A stretch of DNA of 41,398 bases from Caldilineaceae bacterium (GTDB lineage Bacteria; Chloroflexota; Anaerolineae; Caldilineales; Caldilineaceae): positions 1 through 41,398 of the forward strand of contig JAHDWG010000006.1 in NCBI GenBank assembly GCA_023384495.1, written 5' to 3'. The translations under genes and the position numbers were made by a program. Position 1 is the first letter of the stretch. Each line of letters begins with the position of its first letter. The notes beneath the pieces are model-generated. The model searched no databases, was not told where the DNA came from, and saw nothing but the letters and a program-made list of their open reading frames with translations. Positions 26,002-35,321 of the stretch are shown here, one piece after another.

Positions 26002-26018
26002 TAACGTTCCTTACGTTA
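26002..26018 (+). promoter_or_regulatory. Candidate repressor operator at the transcription start
   Basis: TAACGT (26002-26007) and ACGTTA (26013-26018) are inverted with a five-base gap, placed at about +1 to +18 of the strong promoter. This is where a repressor would block initiation, and a near-consensus promoter usually needs such control. No LacI- or GntR-type regulator gene is in the window. Confidence 0.45.
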
Positions 26019-26066
26019 TCTGCTTCACTGCGCTTCCAAGATCAATATATTCATGGAGGATAAGAA

Positions 26067-26885
26067 ATGGCGGTTCTCAGCCCGGAAGATCGGGCCTTTT
26101 GGGATGAACACGGCTATGTGATCATTCACGACGCCGTGCCGAAGGAGAATCTGACGGCAGTCATCGATGCAATTTGGGATTTTCTCGAAGTCGACCGCAA
26201 CGACCAGGAGAGCTGGTACAAAGCGCCGATCAGCAAGGCCGGCATGTTGGAGATGTACCACCACCAGGCGCTCTGGAACAACCGTCAATACCCCAAAGTC
26301 CACGCCGCCTTCGCCGAAATTTGGGGGACGGAGGAGCTTTGGGTCAGCTTCGACCGCGCCAACATGAATCCGCCCGCCCGGCCCGACTGGGATTATCAGG
26401 GCATGTACCATTGGGACATCGATACGTCGCTGGACCCAATCCCGTTTATGGTGCAGGGCGTGCTCTATCTCGCAGACACCGCGGCAGATCAGGGTGGTTT
26501 TCAATGTACGCCCGGCATGCACCGTCATTTCTACGAGTGGGTCAAGACGCAACCTGCCGACCGTCACCCCCGGCTCCCTGACCAGACCGGCCTGGAGATC
26601 AAGACCATCCCGGGCAAGGCAGGCGATTTGCTCATCTGGCATAGCCTGCTCGCCCACGGCAACAGCCGCAACCGTAGCACCAAACCGCGGCTGGCTCAGT
26701 ATATCACCATGTTTCCCCCGCGCGGCGAAGAAGAGCGCGCTTATCGCATCGAGGCGGTGCAGGAGCTGAAACCACCAAAGGGCAAAGCCTTCCCCGGTGA
26801 CCCGCGCGGTTGGGAGAGCGCGCACTATGGCCCTCCAACGCTGACTGAGCTGGGTGAGAAGCTCCTCGGCGCTGCGCCGTGGTAA
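26067..26885 (+). CDS. Phytanoyl-CoA dioxygenase (PhyH) family Fe/2-oxoglutarate oxygenase
   Basis: 272 residues. The facial triad is visible as MYHWDID (His and Asp) near residues 112-118 and the distal His in WHSLLAHGNSRN near residues 191-202, with an Arg a few residues later (NRSTKPR) for 2-oxoglutarate. DTAADQGGFQCTPGMHRHF is the family's core. GGAGG precedes the ATG. By family knowledge the enzyme hydroxylates a substrate using O2 and 2-oxoglutarate, so the host can use oxygen. It is the first gene of the plus-strand sugar locus and divergent from the UxuA-like gene. Its substrate may be a sugar-linked or small hydrophobic compound; the sequence does not decide. Confidence 0.88.
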   Translation: MAVLSPEDRAFWDEHGYVIIHDAVPKENLTAVIDAIWDFLEVDRNDQESWYKAPISKAGMLEMYHHQALWNNRQYPKVHAAFAEIWGTEELWVSFDRANMNPPARPDWDYQGMYHWDIDTSLDPIPFMVQGVLYLADTAADQGGFQCTPGMHRHFYEWVKTQPADRHPRLPDQTGLEIKTIPGKAGDLLIWHSLLAHGNSRNRSTKPRLAQYITMFPPRGEEERAYRIEAVQELKPPKGKAFPGDPRGWESAHYGPPTLTELGEKLLGAAPW

Positions 26886-26938
26886 ATAAACCAACGTCCG
26901 CCCTTTTTTTGACACCAATTGTAAGTGTTCCATCTGTG

Positions 26939-26967
26939 TTGCCATCGATGATTTTGCGTCCTGTTAT
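26939..26967 (+). promoter_or_regulatory. Likely promoter of the ABC importer operon
   Basis: TTGCCA at 26939-26944, a 17-base spacer and TGTTAT at 26962-26967. The expected start of the mRNA coincides with a hairpin, GCAGGGGTGTT at 26973-26983 against AACACCCTTTGC at 26988-26999. Confidence 0.45.
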
Positions 26968-27089
26968 TTCGCGCAGGGGTGTTTCGCAACACCCTTTGCG
27001 TGCTCCCTGTCCCCCAATCCGTGTTGCCAATTTGCCAATTGATGTCGATTGATGATGAATCAGGATGTAACCCAAAGGAGGAACCGAGC

Positions 27090-28451
27090 ATGACCCTTTC
27101 CCGAAGACAGTTGCTCAAGAACATGGGTGTTGTGGGTGTTGGCGCTGTGTTGGCCGCGTGTGCGCCGTCTGCGGCCCCAAGCGCGCCGGCCTCGTCGGCG
27201 GGTGAGAGCGCCGCCGCGCCAGCCACAGCCGCAACCGACTTGACCATCTGGTTTCACTGGGGCGGCGCGACGGGTGAGCGCGCGGCCGAGTTCATCAACC
27301 AATTCAACGAGAGCATGGGCGCCGACGAGAACATCAAGGTGACCATCGAGACCGTGCCCGGCGGCGAATATCGCCAAAAGTTGACGGCCTCGCGTCTGGC
27401 CGGTACGGCAGCCGATGTCTACCACACATCGATTCCCATTTTGGAACTGGTGAGCAACGAAATCGTGCGCGAGCTCTCGGATGAGGAGAGCGCCTATGTC
27501 CGCGAGAAATACATCCCGGCCGCGGTCGAGCGTATGACCTTCCAGGGCAAAATCTGGGGCTACCCCACCGAACACCAGGCGCCTGCGCTGATCTATCGCC
27601 GCTCCATGCTCGAACAGGCGGGCATCAGCGAATTGCCTGCCACCGCCGAAGAGATTCGCGCCCTGGCGAAAGAACTAACCCACGAAGAGGGTGGGCAGAA
27701 GTATTACGGCTTTACCCAGTGGTATGACAACTACCCGGCCACTTTCCACTTCCCCGGCATCGTCTGGCGACATGGGGGCGAGCTGTGGGAATTTGAGGGC
27801 GACATCCCGCGCAAGATCAACGTGGACACGCCCGAATGTATTGCGGCGCTCAGTTGGTGGCGGGGCATGGTGGATGACGGCTCCACCCAGGTGGGCGAGA
27901 TGCCTTTTGTCGATGCCTGGCAAAATGGCCTGGCCATCATGGGCGAGATCGAGCCGTGGTTCCCCTTTATCAACCTGCGCGACGCCGGCGTGGAGGATGT
28001 GTACGAAGACCTCGGCGTAACGCATGTTCGCCCGATCAATGGTGTGCAGCCGGTGGTGCAGTCGGGCGGCTGGGAGCTGGTGGCCGACCGCAGCTCCAAT
28101 CACCCGGTCGAGGGTGAAAAGTTGATGAAGTGGATGATGCACGCGCCCGACATGCCCTTCTCGCGCTTTATCGTCGAGGTGATCGGCTCGTTGCCGGCGC
28201 CGATTGAATACCCGACGCCGATCCCCGGCTGGTCTGAGGCGATGATGGTCGGCTATGCCGGCGAGACTGCGCCCATCACCCGCGCCCACCCTGGCCTCAA
28301 GGTGATCGGCAGTGGCGAAATCGACACCGCCATCAACGAGGTGGTGCAGGCGGTCATGCTCCAGCAGAAGGACGTGGAGGCGGCGCTGGTTGAGGTGCAG
28401 CCTCTGCTCGACGAGATTTTGGAACGCACTGACGGCAATCGGACAATGTAG
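27090..28451 (+). CDS. Sugar ABC transporter substrate-binding lipoprotein, twin-arginine type
   Basis: 453 residues of the family 1 extracellular solute-binding proteins. The leader MTLSRRQLLKNMGVV has twin Arg at 5-6 and a lipobox LAAC with Cys24, so it is likely a Tat-exported lipoprotein. An Ala/Ser-rich linker (about 25-45) precedes LTIWFHWGGATGERAAEFIN, the typical first strand of the fold. Cluster partner residues such as WGYPTEHQAPALIYR and MGEIEPWFPFIN are in the expected places. A strong AAAGGAGG ribosome site fixes ATG 27090. Two permease genes follow. The ATPase is absent, as is common where one MsmK-like ATPase serves several importers. Cargo probably a sugar or sugar acid. Confidence 0.93.
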   Translation: MTLSRRQLLKNMGVVGVGAVLAACAPSAAPSAPASSAGESAAAPATAATDLTIWFHWGGATGERAAEFINQFNESMGADENIKVTIETVPGGEYRQKLTASRLAGTAADVYHTSIPILELVSNEIVRELSDEESAYVREKYIPAAVERMTFQGKIWGYPTEHQAPALIYRRSMLEQAGISELPATAEEIRALAKELTHEEGGQKYYGFTQWYDNYPATFHFPGIVWRHGGELWEFEGDIPRKINVDTPECIAALSWWRGMVDDGSTQVGEMPFVDAWQNGLAIMGEIEPWFPFINLRDAGVEDVYEDLGVTHVRPINGVQPVVQSGGWELVADRSSNHPVEGEKLMKWMMHAPDMPFSRFIVEVIGSLPAPIEYPTPIPGWSEAMMVGYAGETAPITRAHPGLKVIGSGEIDTAINEVVQAVMLQQKDVEAALVEVQPLLDEILERTDGNRTM

Positions 28452-28523
28452 GAGCTGTGATGGAGATGGCAGTTACCGATAAGGTGGCTGTCATCCCCAT
28501 TGATGAATCAGAAAGGAGGCGCT

Positions 28524-29465
28524 TTGGCCACTGCAACGATGGCATCTCCCCGCACCATAGAGACCCCTTTTTGGCGGCGCGCCAGCTTTCGGCGGGCCGT
28601 CACTGGGTGGCTCTTTGCGGCGCCGATTCTCATCTACTTTACGATTTTCGTGTTCGGCCCGATCATTGCGTCATTGGTGATGATGTTTTTTAGCTGGAAT
28701 GGCTTTGGCCCGCTGACGCACGCCGAATGGGTAGGGCTAGGCAATGTGCAAGAGTTGTTCCGCGACCAGAAGTTTCTCGGCTCGTTTCGCAACACCTTTA
28801 TTTACGCTGTGGTGGTGGTGGGCAGCGGTGTGGTCTTCGGGCTGCTGCTGGCGCTGGTGCTCAACGGCGTCACGCGCTTTGTCGGCTTTGTGCGGGCAAC
28901 CTACTACTTGCCGGTGATGTTGCCGATTACGGCCATGTCGTTGCTGTGGGGGCTTTTGTATCAGCCACGCTATGGCTTTTTCAACCAGGTTTTGACCTCG
29001 CTGGGGTTTGCCCCCGTGGGCTGGCTCATCAACCCCAATCTCGCGATCTTGTCGATTAGCCTGATGGTGGTCTGGAAGGGGCTGGGCTGGTACATGGTGA
29101 TCTTCCTGGCCGGCCTCAAAGCGATCCCCGAAGAGTTTTACGAGGCCGCGCGCGTGGATGGCGCCACCGGCTGGCAACAATTTTGGCGCATTACCCTCCC
29201 GCTTCTGCGCCCGACGCTGCTCTTTGTGCTGGTGGTCACGATCATTGGCAGCTTGCAGGTCTTTAGCCCCATCTTCATTATGACCCAAGGTGGCCCAGCC
29301 AACGCAACCAATGTGGTCGTCTACTGGGTCTACATTACCGCATTCCAGTTTTTGCGGTTTGGCTATGCAACGGCGCAGGCTGTTTTCCTGTTTGTGGTGA
29401 TCATGGTGATCACACTCATCCAACTGCGGCTCTTCCGTGAGGGTGGGCTTACGTCGCACTATTGA
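28524..29465 (+). CDS. Sugar ABC transporter permease, MalF-type
   Basis: About 313 residues with six membrane segments. The EAA loop is clear: EEFYEAARVDGATGWQQFWR followed by ITLPLLRPT, which docks to the ATPase. The N-terminal segment WLFAAPILIYFTIFVFGPII is the first helix. The start is unusual: the best fit is TTG 28524, four bases after GGAGG in AAAGGAGG. TTG 28500, ATG 28503 and ATG 28539 are alternatives. It follows the binding-protein gene by 72 bases. Together with the next gene it forms the channel of the importer. Confidence 0.9.
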   Translation: MATATMASPRTIETPFWRRASFRRAVTGWLFAAPILIYFTIFVFGPIIASLVMMFFSWNGFGPLTHAEWVGLGNVQELFRDQKFLGSFRNTFIYAVVVVGSGVVFGLLLALVLNGVTRFVGFVRATYYLPVMLPITAMSLLWGLLYQPRYGFFNQVLTSLGFAPVGWLINPNLAILSISLMVVWKGLGWYMVIFLAGLKAIPEEFYEAARVDGATGWQQFWRITLPLLRPTLLFVLVVTIIGSLQVFSPIFIMTQGGPANATNVVVYWVYITAFQFLRFGYATAQAVFLFVVIMVITLIQLRLFREGGLTSHY

Positions 29466-29521
29466 TCACCCGGCTGCACACGAAACAGGATGCTTGAGAC
29501 ACCGACAAAGGGATTGATGCC

Positions 29522-30415
29522 ATGTCCACAGGTACACTCGAACAACGTTTGACTGTTCAAAGCCAGACGTCCGCCATCCAACGCCGGCGCGCCCTGCGCA
29601 ATATCTTGCGCCAATCTTGGCTGTGGGCGATTATCATCCTCGGCCTGATCTTTATGGTGACGCCTGGGATTTGGATGGTGCTGGCCAGCTTCAAAACGCG
29701 CGCCGAAATCCAGGCTGTCCCCATGCAGTTCTGGCCAGAAAGCCTACGTTTTGAAAACTATGCGCGCGCGATTGAATACACTAAGTTTCCTCGCGTCTTT
29801 CTCAATAGTTTGTTGGTGACGGTCGCCATCACAGTCGCCAATGTTTTCACCTGCACGTGGGGCGGATACACGTTTGGCAAGCTACGCTGGCCGGGTCGCG
29901 ACACGGTGTTCCTGCTCCTGCTCACCACCATGATGATCCCCGGCTTTCTGACGTTGATCCCACGCTATGTGTTGGTTGCCAAGTTGGGGCTGCTCAACAC
30001 CTATGGCGGTATGATCATCCCCTTCCTGACCGGCACCTTTGGGATCTTTCTGACCAAGCAATACATGAATGGCATCCCCAATGATTTGACGGACGCCGCA
30101 ACGGTGGATGGCTGTTCCGCCCTGGGCGTCTACTGGCGCATCATCCTGCCCCTCTCCAAACCGATCATCGCGGTGCTGGCGATCTTTGTCTTTGACTGGG
30201 CGTGGGATGATCTGCTCTGGGGTATTATGATCCTCACCGACCGAGAAATGTGGACGTTGCCGGTCGCCATTGCAAATCTGCGCGCCCAGGTCGGCAACCA
30301 GTTCGAATACCAGATGGCCGGCTCCACGCTCTCGGTCATCCCGGTCATTCTGCTCTTCATTGCCCTCCAGCGGCACATTGTGCGCGGCGTGGCGTTGAGC
30401 GGGTTGAAGGGGTAG
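29522..30415 (+). CDS. Sugar ABC transporter permease, MalG-type
   Basis: 297 residues with six membrane helices. The EAA motif reads IPNDLTDAATVDGCSALGVY followed by WRIILPLSKP. MVTPGIWMVLASFKTRAEIQ is the classical N-terminal region of the MalG group. The gene begins 56 bases after the first permease. The two together with the Tat-type lipoprotein form one importer that lacks its own ATPase gene. The next gene starts 17 bases after the stop, so the putative lactonase is likely co-transcribed. Confidence 0.92.
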   Translation: MSTGTLEQRLTVQSQTSAIQRRRALRNILRQSWLWAIIILGLIFMVTPGIWMVLASFKTRAEIQAVPMQFWPESLRFENYARAIEYTKFPRVFLNSLLVTVAITVANVFTCTWGGYTFGKLRWPGRDTVFLLLLTTMMIPGFLTLIPRYVLVAKLGLLNTYGGMIIPFLTGTFGIFLTKQYMNGIPNDLTDAATVDGCSALGVYWRIILPLSKPIIAVLAIFVFDWAWDDLLWGIMILTDREMWTLPVAIANLRAQVGNQFEYQMAGSTLSVIPVILLFIALQRHIVRGVALSGLKG

Positions 30416-30432
30416 TCGCCAGGAACCCGACC

Positions 30433-32415
30433 ATGCTTCCCAAACGCGTTCTCTACTACGGCAAAGATGAAGCGCTGCCCGAACGCATCCCGCTGCGAGC
30501 CGGGCCACTCACGTTGGTCTATGAGGCGGGCGACCTGCGCTACATCAAGCTGGGTGATCATGAGATCATCCGGCGCATCTATGTCGCCATCCGCGACCAG
30601 AACTGGGATACCATCCTGCCGCACTTCGCCAATGTGGAGATGGAGATTGGCGACGACGCTTTTCGCATTGCCTACGATGTGGAAAACCGGCGGGGCGACA
30701 TCGACTTCCGCTGGCAGGGTGAGATCACCGGCGAAGCCAGCGGTGTGATCCGCTTCCGCATGGATGGCCAGGCCCACAGTACATTCCTCCGCAACCGGAT
30801 TGGCTTCTGCGTGCTCCACCCCATGGCCTGCGCCGGCGCGGCCGCCCGCATCGAACATGTGGATGGGACGGTGGACGAGACCCCCTTCCCCACCCATATT
30901 GCGCCCCAACTGGTGGTGGATGGGCTGATCAAACCGGTGCGCCCCTTCGAGGAGATGGCCGCGCTCGCCCACGAAATCGCGCCGGGCCTTTGGGCGCGCG
31001 TCCAGTTCGAAGGTGAAATCTTTGAGACCGAAGACCAGCGCAACTGGACCGATGCTTCGTTCAAAACCTACGGCACACCGTTGCGGCTTGCCTTCCCAGT
31101 GGCGATCCAACAAGGGGAACGGGTGAGGCAGTCGATCACGGTCTCGCTGGAGGGGCAGCCGCCTGGTGAAATCACAGACCAACCGCCCAATGGGGCGCGC
31201 CAACCAGTGACGTTTGAGATTGTGGCGGACGCGGCGCCGCAGCCACTGCCGCAACTGGGGTTGGGGCTTGCCAGCCATGGCGAGCCGCTGAGCGATCACG
31301 AGGTTACCCGGCTGCGTGCGCTCAATCTGAGCCATCTGCGCGCCGATCTGCGCCTGGCCCAGCCCACAGTTGAGGAGACCTTGCAGCGGGCCGCAGCCGA
31401 TGCGCACAGGCTGAATGTGGCGCTGGAGATAGCGATCCAGCTCAGCGACAACGCCGATGACGAATTGGGCCGTCTGGCCGAGACGGTGGCCGCGCTCCGC
31501 CTGCCGGTGGCGCGCTGGCTGGTCTTCCACGAGCGAGAGAAGACCACGTCGGCCCGCTGGGTGGAAGCAGCCCGCGCTGCGCTCGGCCCGGTGACGCCTG
31601 CTGCCCCTGTCGGCGCGGGGACCAATGTCTATTTCACCGAGTTGAACGCCTCGCGCCCGCCCGTGGATGCGCTCGACTTGATTGCCTATTCGCTCAATCC
31701 GCAGGTGCACGCCTTTGACAACGGTTCGCTGGCTGAGACGCTGGCCGCCCAGGCTGTCACCGCCACCAGCGCGCGCCAGTTCTGCGGCGACCGCCCGCTC
31801 TATGTCAGCCCGGTGACATTGCTGCCCCGCTTCAACCCCAACGCCACCGGTCCCGAACCGGCGCCCGCCCCCGGCGAGCTGCCTCCCCAGGTGGATGTGC
31901 GTCAAATGTCGCTCTTTGGCGCCGGCTGGACATTGGGCAGCGTCAAATATCTGGCCGAGTGCGGCAAAGTAGCGGGCGTTACCTATTTTGAGACCACTGG
32001 TTGGCGCGGCGTCATGGAGAGGGCGCAAGGCTCTCCCCTGCCCGACAAGTTTCGCTCCTTGGCTGGCGCTGTCTTCCCGACCTATCACTTGTTGGCTGAT
32101 GTGGGTGACTTTGCCGGCGGCATGGTTGTGGCTAGCCGGTCGAGCGACCCGCTGGCCGTAGAGGGGATTGTGTTGCAGCGCAACGAGCGCACCCGCATCC
32201 TGCTCGCCAACCTGACCGGTGAACCACAGCCGGTGTCGTTGGCCGGGCTGGGTGTGGAGGTCGAGGCGCATCTTCTGGACGAGACCAACGCCGAAGCCGC
32301 CATGCAGGCGCCCGAAGCCTTCCGCGCTGCCGCCGGCGAACGGCGGGCGACCGTAGAGGGCGCGCTTCACATCGAGCTACCACCCTTTGCGCTGGCGCGC
32401 ATCGATGGGGTATGA
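30433..32415 (+). CDS. Three-domain protein resembling D-apionate lactonase
   Basis: 660 residues. An N-terminal beta-rich domain (about 1-250) has YEAGDLRYIKLGDHEIIRRI then YVAIRDQNWDTILPHF. A central barrel-like domain (about 275-560) has LRALNLSHLRADLRLAQPTV and GTNVYFTELNASRPP, with DLIAYSLNPQVHAFDN, and a short C-terminal beta domain has PFALARIDGV. This order and the first block match what I recall of D-apionate lactonases (ApnL), which open sugar-acid lactones. I cannot verify this by search, so the name is tentative. ATG 30433 follows AGGA; the frame is open to 30250 inside the permease gene but should not be used. Placed between the importer and an SDR, it fits a sugar-acid pathway. 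Confidence 0.55.
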   Translation: MLPKRVLYYGKDEALPERIPLRAGPLTLVYEAGDLRYIKLGDHEIIRRIYVAIRDQNWDTILPHFANVEMEIGDDAFRIAYDVENRRGDIDFRWQGEITGEASGVIRFRMDGQAHSTFLRNRIGFCVLHPMACAGAAARIEHVDGTVDETPFPTHIAPQLVVDGLIKPVRPFEEMAALAHEIAPGLWARVQFEGEIFETEDQRNWTDASFKTYGTPLRLAFPVAIQQGERVRQSITVSLEGQPPGEITDQPPNGARQPVTFEIVADAAPQPLPQLGLGLASHGEPLSDHEVTRLRALNLSHLRADLRLAQPTVEETLQRAAADAHRLNVALEIAIQLSDNADDELGRLAETVAALRLPVARWLVFHEREKTTSARWVEAARAALGPVTPAAPVGAGTNVYFTELNASRPPVDALDLIAYSLNPQVHAFDNGSLAETLAAQAVTATSARQFCGDRPLYVSPVTLLPRFNPNATGPEPAPAPGELPPQVDVRQMSLFGAGWTLGSVKYLAECGKVAGVTYFETTGWRGVMERAQGSPLPDKFRSLAGAVFPTYHLLADVGDFAGGMVVASRSSDPLAVEGIVLQRNERTRILLANLTGEPQPVSLAGLGVEVEAHLLDETNAEAAMQAPEAFRAAAGERRATVEGALHIELPPFALARIDGV

Positions 32416-32463
32416 GCAAGGCGGACTGAATTCACCAAATTACATTATGTCTATGAGGCGCCC

Positions 32464-33231
32464 ATGAGACTGCAAGAAAAAAGAGCCATCGTCACCGGCG
32501 CGGGGATGGGGATGGGGCGCGCTGCCGCGCTGCGCCTGGCCCAGGAAGGCGCGCGGGTGGTGGTCGCCGACATCAATGAGACCGCCGGCAATGAGACCGT
32601 CGAGGCCATCCGCGCCGCGGGGGGCGACGCCATCTTTGTGCACGCCGACGTGGCCCAGGCCGCCCAGGTGGAGGCGATGGTGGCCGCGGCCGAACGCGCT
32701 TATGGCGGGCTTGACATCATCTTCAACAACGCCGCCATCCAGCTGATCGGCGTCGACACACGCGCCCACGAGCTGGAGGAGGCGATCTGGGACCGCATCC
32801 AGTCGGTCAACCTCAAGGGCGTCTGGCTCTGTATGAAGTATGCGATTACCGCCATGCTCAAGAACGACGGGCGCGGCGGCTCGATCATCAACAACGCCTC
32901 GCCCACCGGGTTGGTGGGCTGTGCGCCCTATGACACGGCCTACAGCTCAGCCAAGGCAGGGGTCTATGGGCTGACGCGCGCCGCGGCCGCGGCCTACGCC
33001 AAAGAGGGCATCCGCATCAACGCCATTGTGCCCGGCCCCATGGATACTCCCCTCATCACCAAGATCACATCCGACCCGCAGGCGCGCGCGGCGTTGGAAC
33101 AGCTCACCCCCATGGGCCGGCTGGGCAAGGCCGACGAGATCGCGGGGCTGGTAGCCTTTCTGGCCTCCGATGACGCGGCCTATTGTACTGGAGGCATCTA
33201 CATGGCCGACGGCGGTCTGACGGCTGTGTAG
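32464..33231 (+). CDS. Short-chain dehydrogenase/reductase
   Basis: 255 residues, a classical [11 protein letters not shown] near residue 12 is the TGxxxGxG cofactor loop; DINETAGNE with Asp at the end of strand 2 suggests NAD(H) preference. NNAA, the catalytic Ser in [10 protein letters not shown], and [11 protein letters not shown] with YxxxK follow in order. The C-terminus [13 protein letters not shown] is typical. The gene follows the lactonase-like gene by 48 bases. Likely reaction: oxidation of a sugar or sugar-alcohol hydroxyl, which would fit a path of dehydrogenase, lactonase and dehydratase. The substrate is not identified from the sequence. Confidence 0.93.
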   Translation: MRLQEKRAIVTGAGMGMGRAAALRLAQEGARVVVADINETAGNETVEAIRAAGGDAIFVHADVAQAAQVEAMVAAAERAYGGLDIIFNNAAIQLIGVDTRAHELEEAIWDRIQSVNLKGVWLCMKYAITAMLKNDGRGGSIINNASPTGLVGCAPYDTAYSSAKAGVYGLTRAAAAAYAKEGIRINAIVPGPMDTPLITKITSDPQARAALEQLTPMGRLGKADEIAGLVAFLASDDAAYCTGGIYMADGGLTAV

Positions 33232-33282
33232 GCGAATCTCACATTGCGTGACTTACCAACTCTCAACTTGAACCAGGAACCT

Positions 33283-35295
33283 ATGTCCACACCCGAAACG
33301 CAAGTGTTGCACCCGGTGCGCGTGGTCGAACACGTGCGCATCCCTATGCCCGACGGCGTTGAACTCGACGCCACGCTCCATATGCCCGATGCGCCGGGGC
33401 AATTCCCGGCCATCTTTGAGTATCTGCCCTATCGTAAGGATGATTTGAGCGCAGGGGGCGCACGGCCCCATCACTATATTGCCCAACGCGGCTATGTTTC
33501 CATCCGGTTGGATGTGCGCGGGACCGGCAGTTCGGGCGGCACTGCCATCGACGAGTATTCGGTGCAAGAGCAGCTCGATGCCGTGGAGGCCATTGCCTGG
33601 ATGGCGCGCCAACCTTGGTGTACGGGCAGGGTTGGCATGTTTGGCACATCGTACGGGGGATTTAACTCGTTGCAAGTTGCCATGCATCGCCCGCCTGCGC
33701 TCAAGGCGATCTGCCCCATGTACTTTACTGACAACCGCTATACCGATGATTGTCACTATAAGGGCGGGACCATGCAGATGCTCTATGACATGGCGACCTA
33801 CGGTCTCTCCATGGTAGTGCAGAACAGCATGCCGCCATATTATGAGGCAGTGGGTGACCAGTGGGCCCAGATCTGGGAAGACCACCTCAAGGCCGAGCCT
33901 TGGTTGCTGCCGTGGGAATCCAACCATGTCTACAACGACTATTGGAAGCAAGGTTCGTTGTGCGAGAATTATGGTTCGATCACGGCGGCCACCTTTTTGA
34001 TTGGCGGCTGGCGCGATGGCTACATGAACTGCAACTTGCGCACCTTTGAGCATTTGGAATGCCCCAAGAAGCTCCTCATTGGCCCCTGGCTGCACGCCCG
34101 CCCCGATAGTGGCGTACCCGGGCCCCGTATCGATCACCTGCACGAGATGGTGCGCTGGTATGACTATTGGCTCAAGGACATTGACACGGGTGTAGTGGAC
34201 GAACCGCCCGTCTGCATTTATGTGCAGCAGTATGACCCGCCGCAGGCCGACCGCCCACTAACCACCGGCTTCTGGCGCTACGAGTCGGGGTGGCCGCTAG
34301 AACGCAGCCAGTGGAAGCCATTTTATCTTGCCGGCAAAGAGGGGTTGCAGCAGAGCGAGCCGGTTGAAACCGGCTCAGCCAGCTATGAGTATAACCCGAC
34401 GGTGGGCACAAGTTTTGGGCTCTTTTCTGCGGCCAGCCCCCATATTCTGCCTATGGACCAGCGCGTGGAGGATGCATATTCGCTTAACTGGACAAGCGAA
34501 CCACTCACCGAGCCGCTGGAGATCCTCGGCTACCCGGAGGCGGTGCTCCACGTGGCCGCCACCACCGATGTCGCCTTTGTCGTCGTCCGCCTCACTGATA
34601 TCGCGCCCGACGGCCAGGCAGCGCTGGTGACCAAGGGTGTGCTCAACCTGACGCACCGGAACTCGCACGAAACGCCCGAGCCGCTGGAGCCGGGCAAAGT
34701 GTATAAGGTACAATTGCAACTCGACGCCACCAGTTGGCTCTTCGAGCCGGGGCATCGGATTCGGGTTAGCATCAACGGGGCGGACTATCCCAATTCGTGG
34801 CCATCGCCAAAGCTCTATACAGGAACTGTCTATGTTGGCGGGGAAACGGCCTCGCGGCTTATGCTTCCGGTTGTCGGCCCGCAGACAGAGCAGCATCCAA
34901 CGCCAAACTTCTTGCCGCCGCCGGTGATCCCTTCCACTGTTTCGGGGCATGGCGAGCGACCAATCTGGCGGGTGACGCGCGATTATATGGAAAACAGGAC
35001 TGAGGTCTATCTGTACCGAAGCGGCTTCACGCGCGTTAACGATACCCTTTCGTTTTCGAGTAAGGCGGAGGCCACCACATCGGTTTTTGAGCGAAACCCA
35101 GCGCGCGCCACCATCCGCGGGCTGAGCCAGGTGGTGCTGCACTGGCCCGAACGCACCATCGACACGCGCGCCCGCGGGCAGATCGAGAGCGATGAGCAGA
35201 ACTTCCATGTCACCATCCAACTCGACATCACGATGGATGGCGCGCCCTTTCACCAACGGCGATGGATGAAGTCGATCCCGAGGCATTGGTTATAG
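33283..35295 (+). CDS. CocE/NonD-family alpha/beta hydrolase (X-Pro dipeptidyl-peptidase-like)
   Basis: 670 residues. The serine nucleophile is in GMFGTSYGGF (near residue 123), with the Asp of IGGWRDGYMN (near 243) and the His of IGPWLHARP (near 270) completing the triad in the usual order. An early LDVRGTGSSGGT is the oxyanion-Tyr region of the S15/CocE group. The C-terminal half is a jelly-roll domain with FEPGHRIRVSINGADYPN. The enzyme should hydrolyse an ester or amide. The start at ATG 33283 fits AGGA five bases upstream; an ATG at 33244 is also open. A perfect palindromic terminator follows. A large esterase of this type in a sugar locus may deacylate a glycoconjugate, but this is inference. 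Confidence 0.87.
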   Translation: MSTPETQVLHPVRVVEHVRIPMPDGVELDATLHMPDAPGQFPAIFEYLPYRKDDLSAGGARPHHYIAQRGYVSIRLDVRGTGSSGGTAIDEYSVQEQLDAVEAIAWMARQPWCTGRVGMFGTSYGGFNSLQVAMHRPPALKAICPMYFTDNRYTDDCHYKGGTMQMLYDMATYGLSMVVQNSMPPYYEAVGDQWAQIWEDHLKAEPWLLPWESNHVYNDYWKQGSLCENYGSITAATFLIGGWRDGYMNCNLRTFEHLECPKKLLIGPWLHARPDSGVPGPRIDHLHEMVRWYDYWLKDIDTGVVDEPPVCIYVQQYDPPQADRPLTTGFWRYESGWPLERSQWKPFYLAGKEGLQQSEPVETGSASYEYNPTVGTSFGLFSAASPHILPMDQRVEDAYSLNWTSEPLTEPLEILGYPEAVLHVAATTDVAFVVVRLTDIAPDGQAALVTKGVLNLTHRNSHETPEPLEPGKVYKVQLQLDATSWLFEPGHRIRVSINGADYPNSWPSPKLYTGTVYVGGETASRLMLPVVGPQTEQHPTPNFLPPPVIPSTVSGHGERPIWRVTRDYMENRTEVYLYRSGFTRVNDTLSFSSKAEATTSVFERNPARATIRGLSQVVLHWPERTIDTRARGQIESDEQNFHVTIQLDITMDGAPFHQRRWMKSIPRHWL

Positions 35296-35321
35296 AGGCG
35301 ACGAGAGCGAACGGTTGGACC

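Noticed and set aside
26886-26938. TTGACA at 26909 as the promoter for the ABC operon
   Set aside because: No -10 box lies 16-18 bases downstream; the TTGCCA-17-TGTTAT pair at 26939 fits better.
28737-32370. Very long minus-strand frames opposite the permease and lactonase-like genes
   Set aside because: They are mirror frames caused by high GC at third codon positions and carry no recognisable domain.
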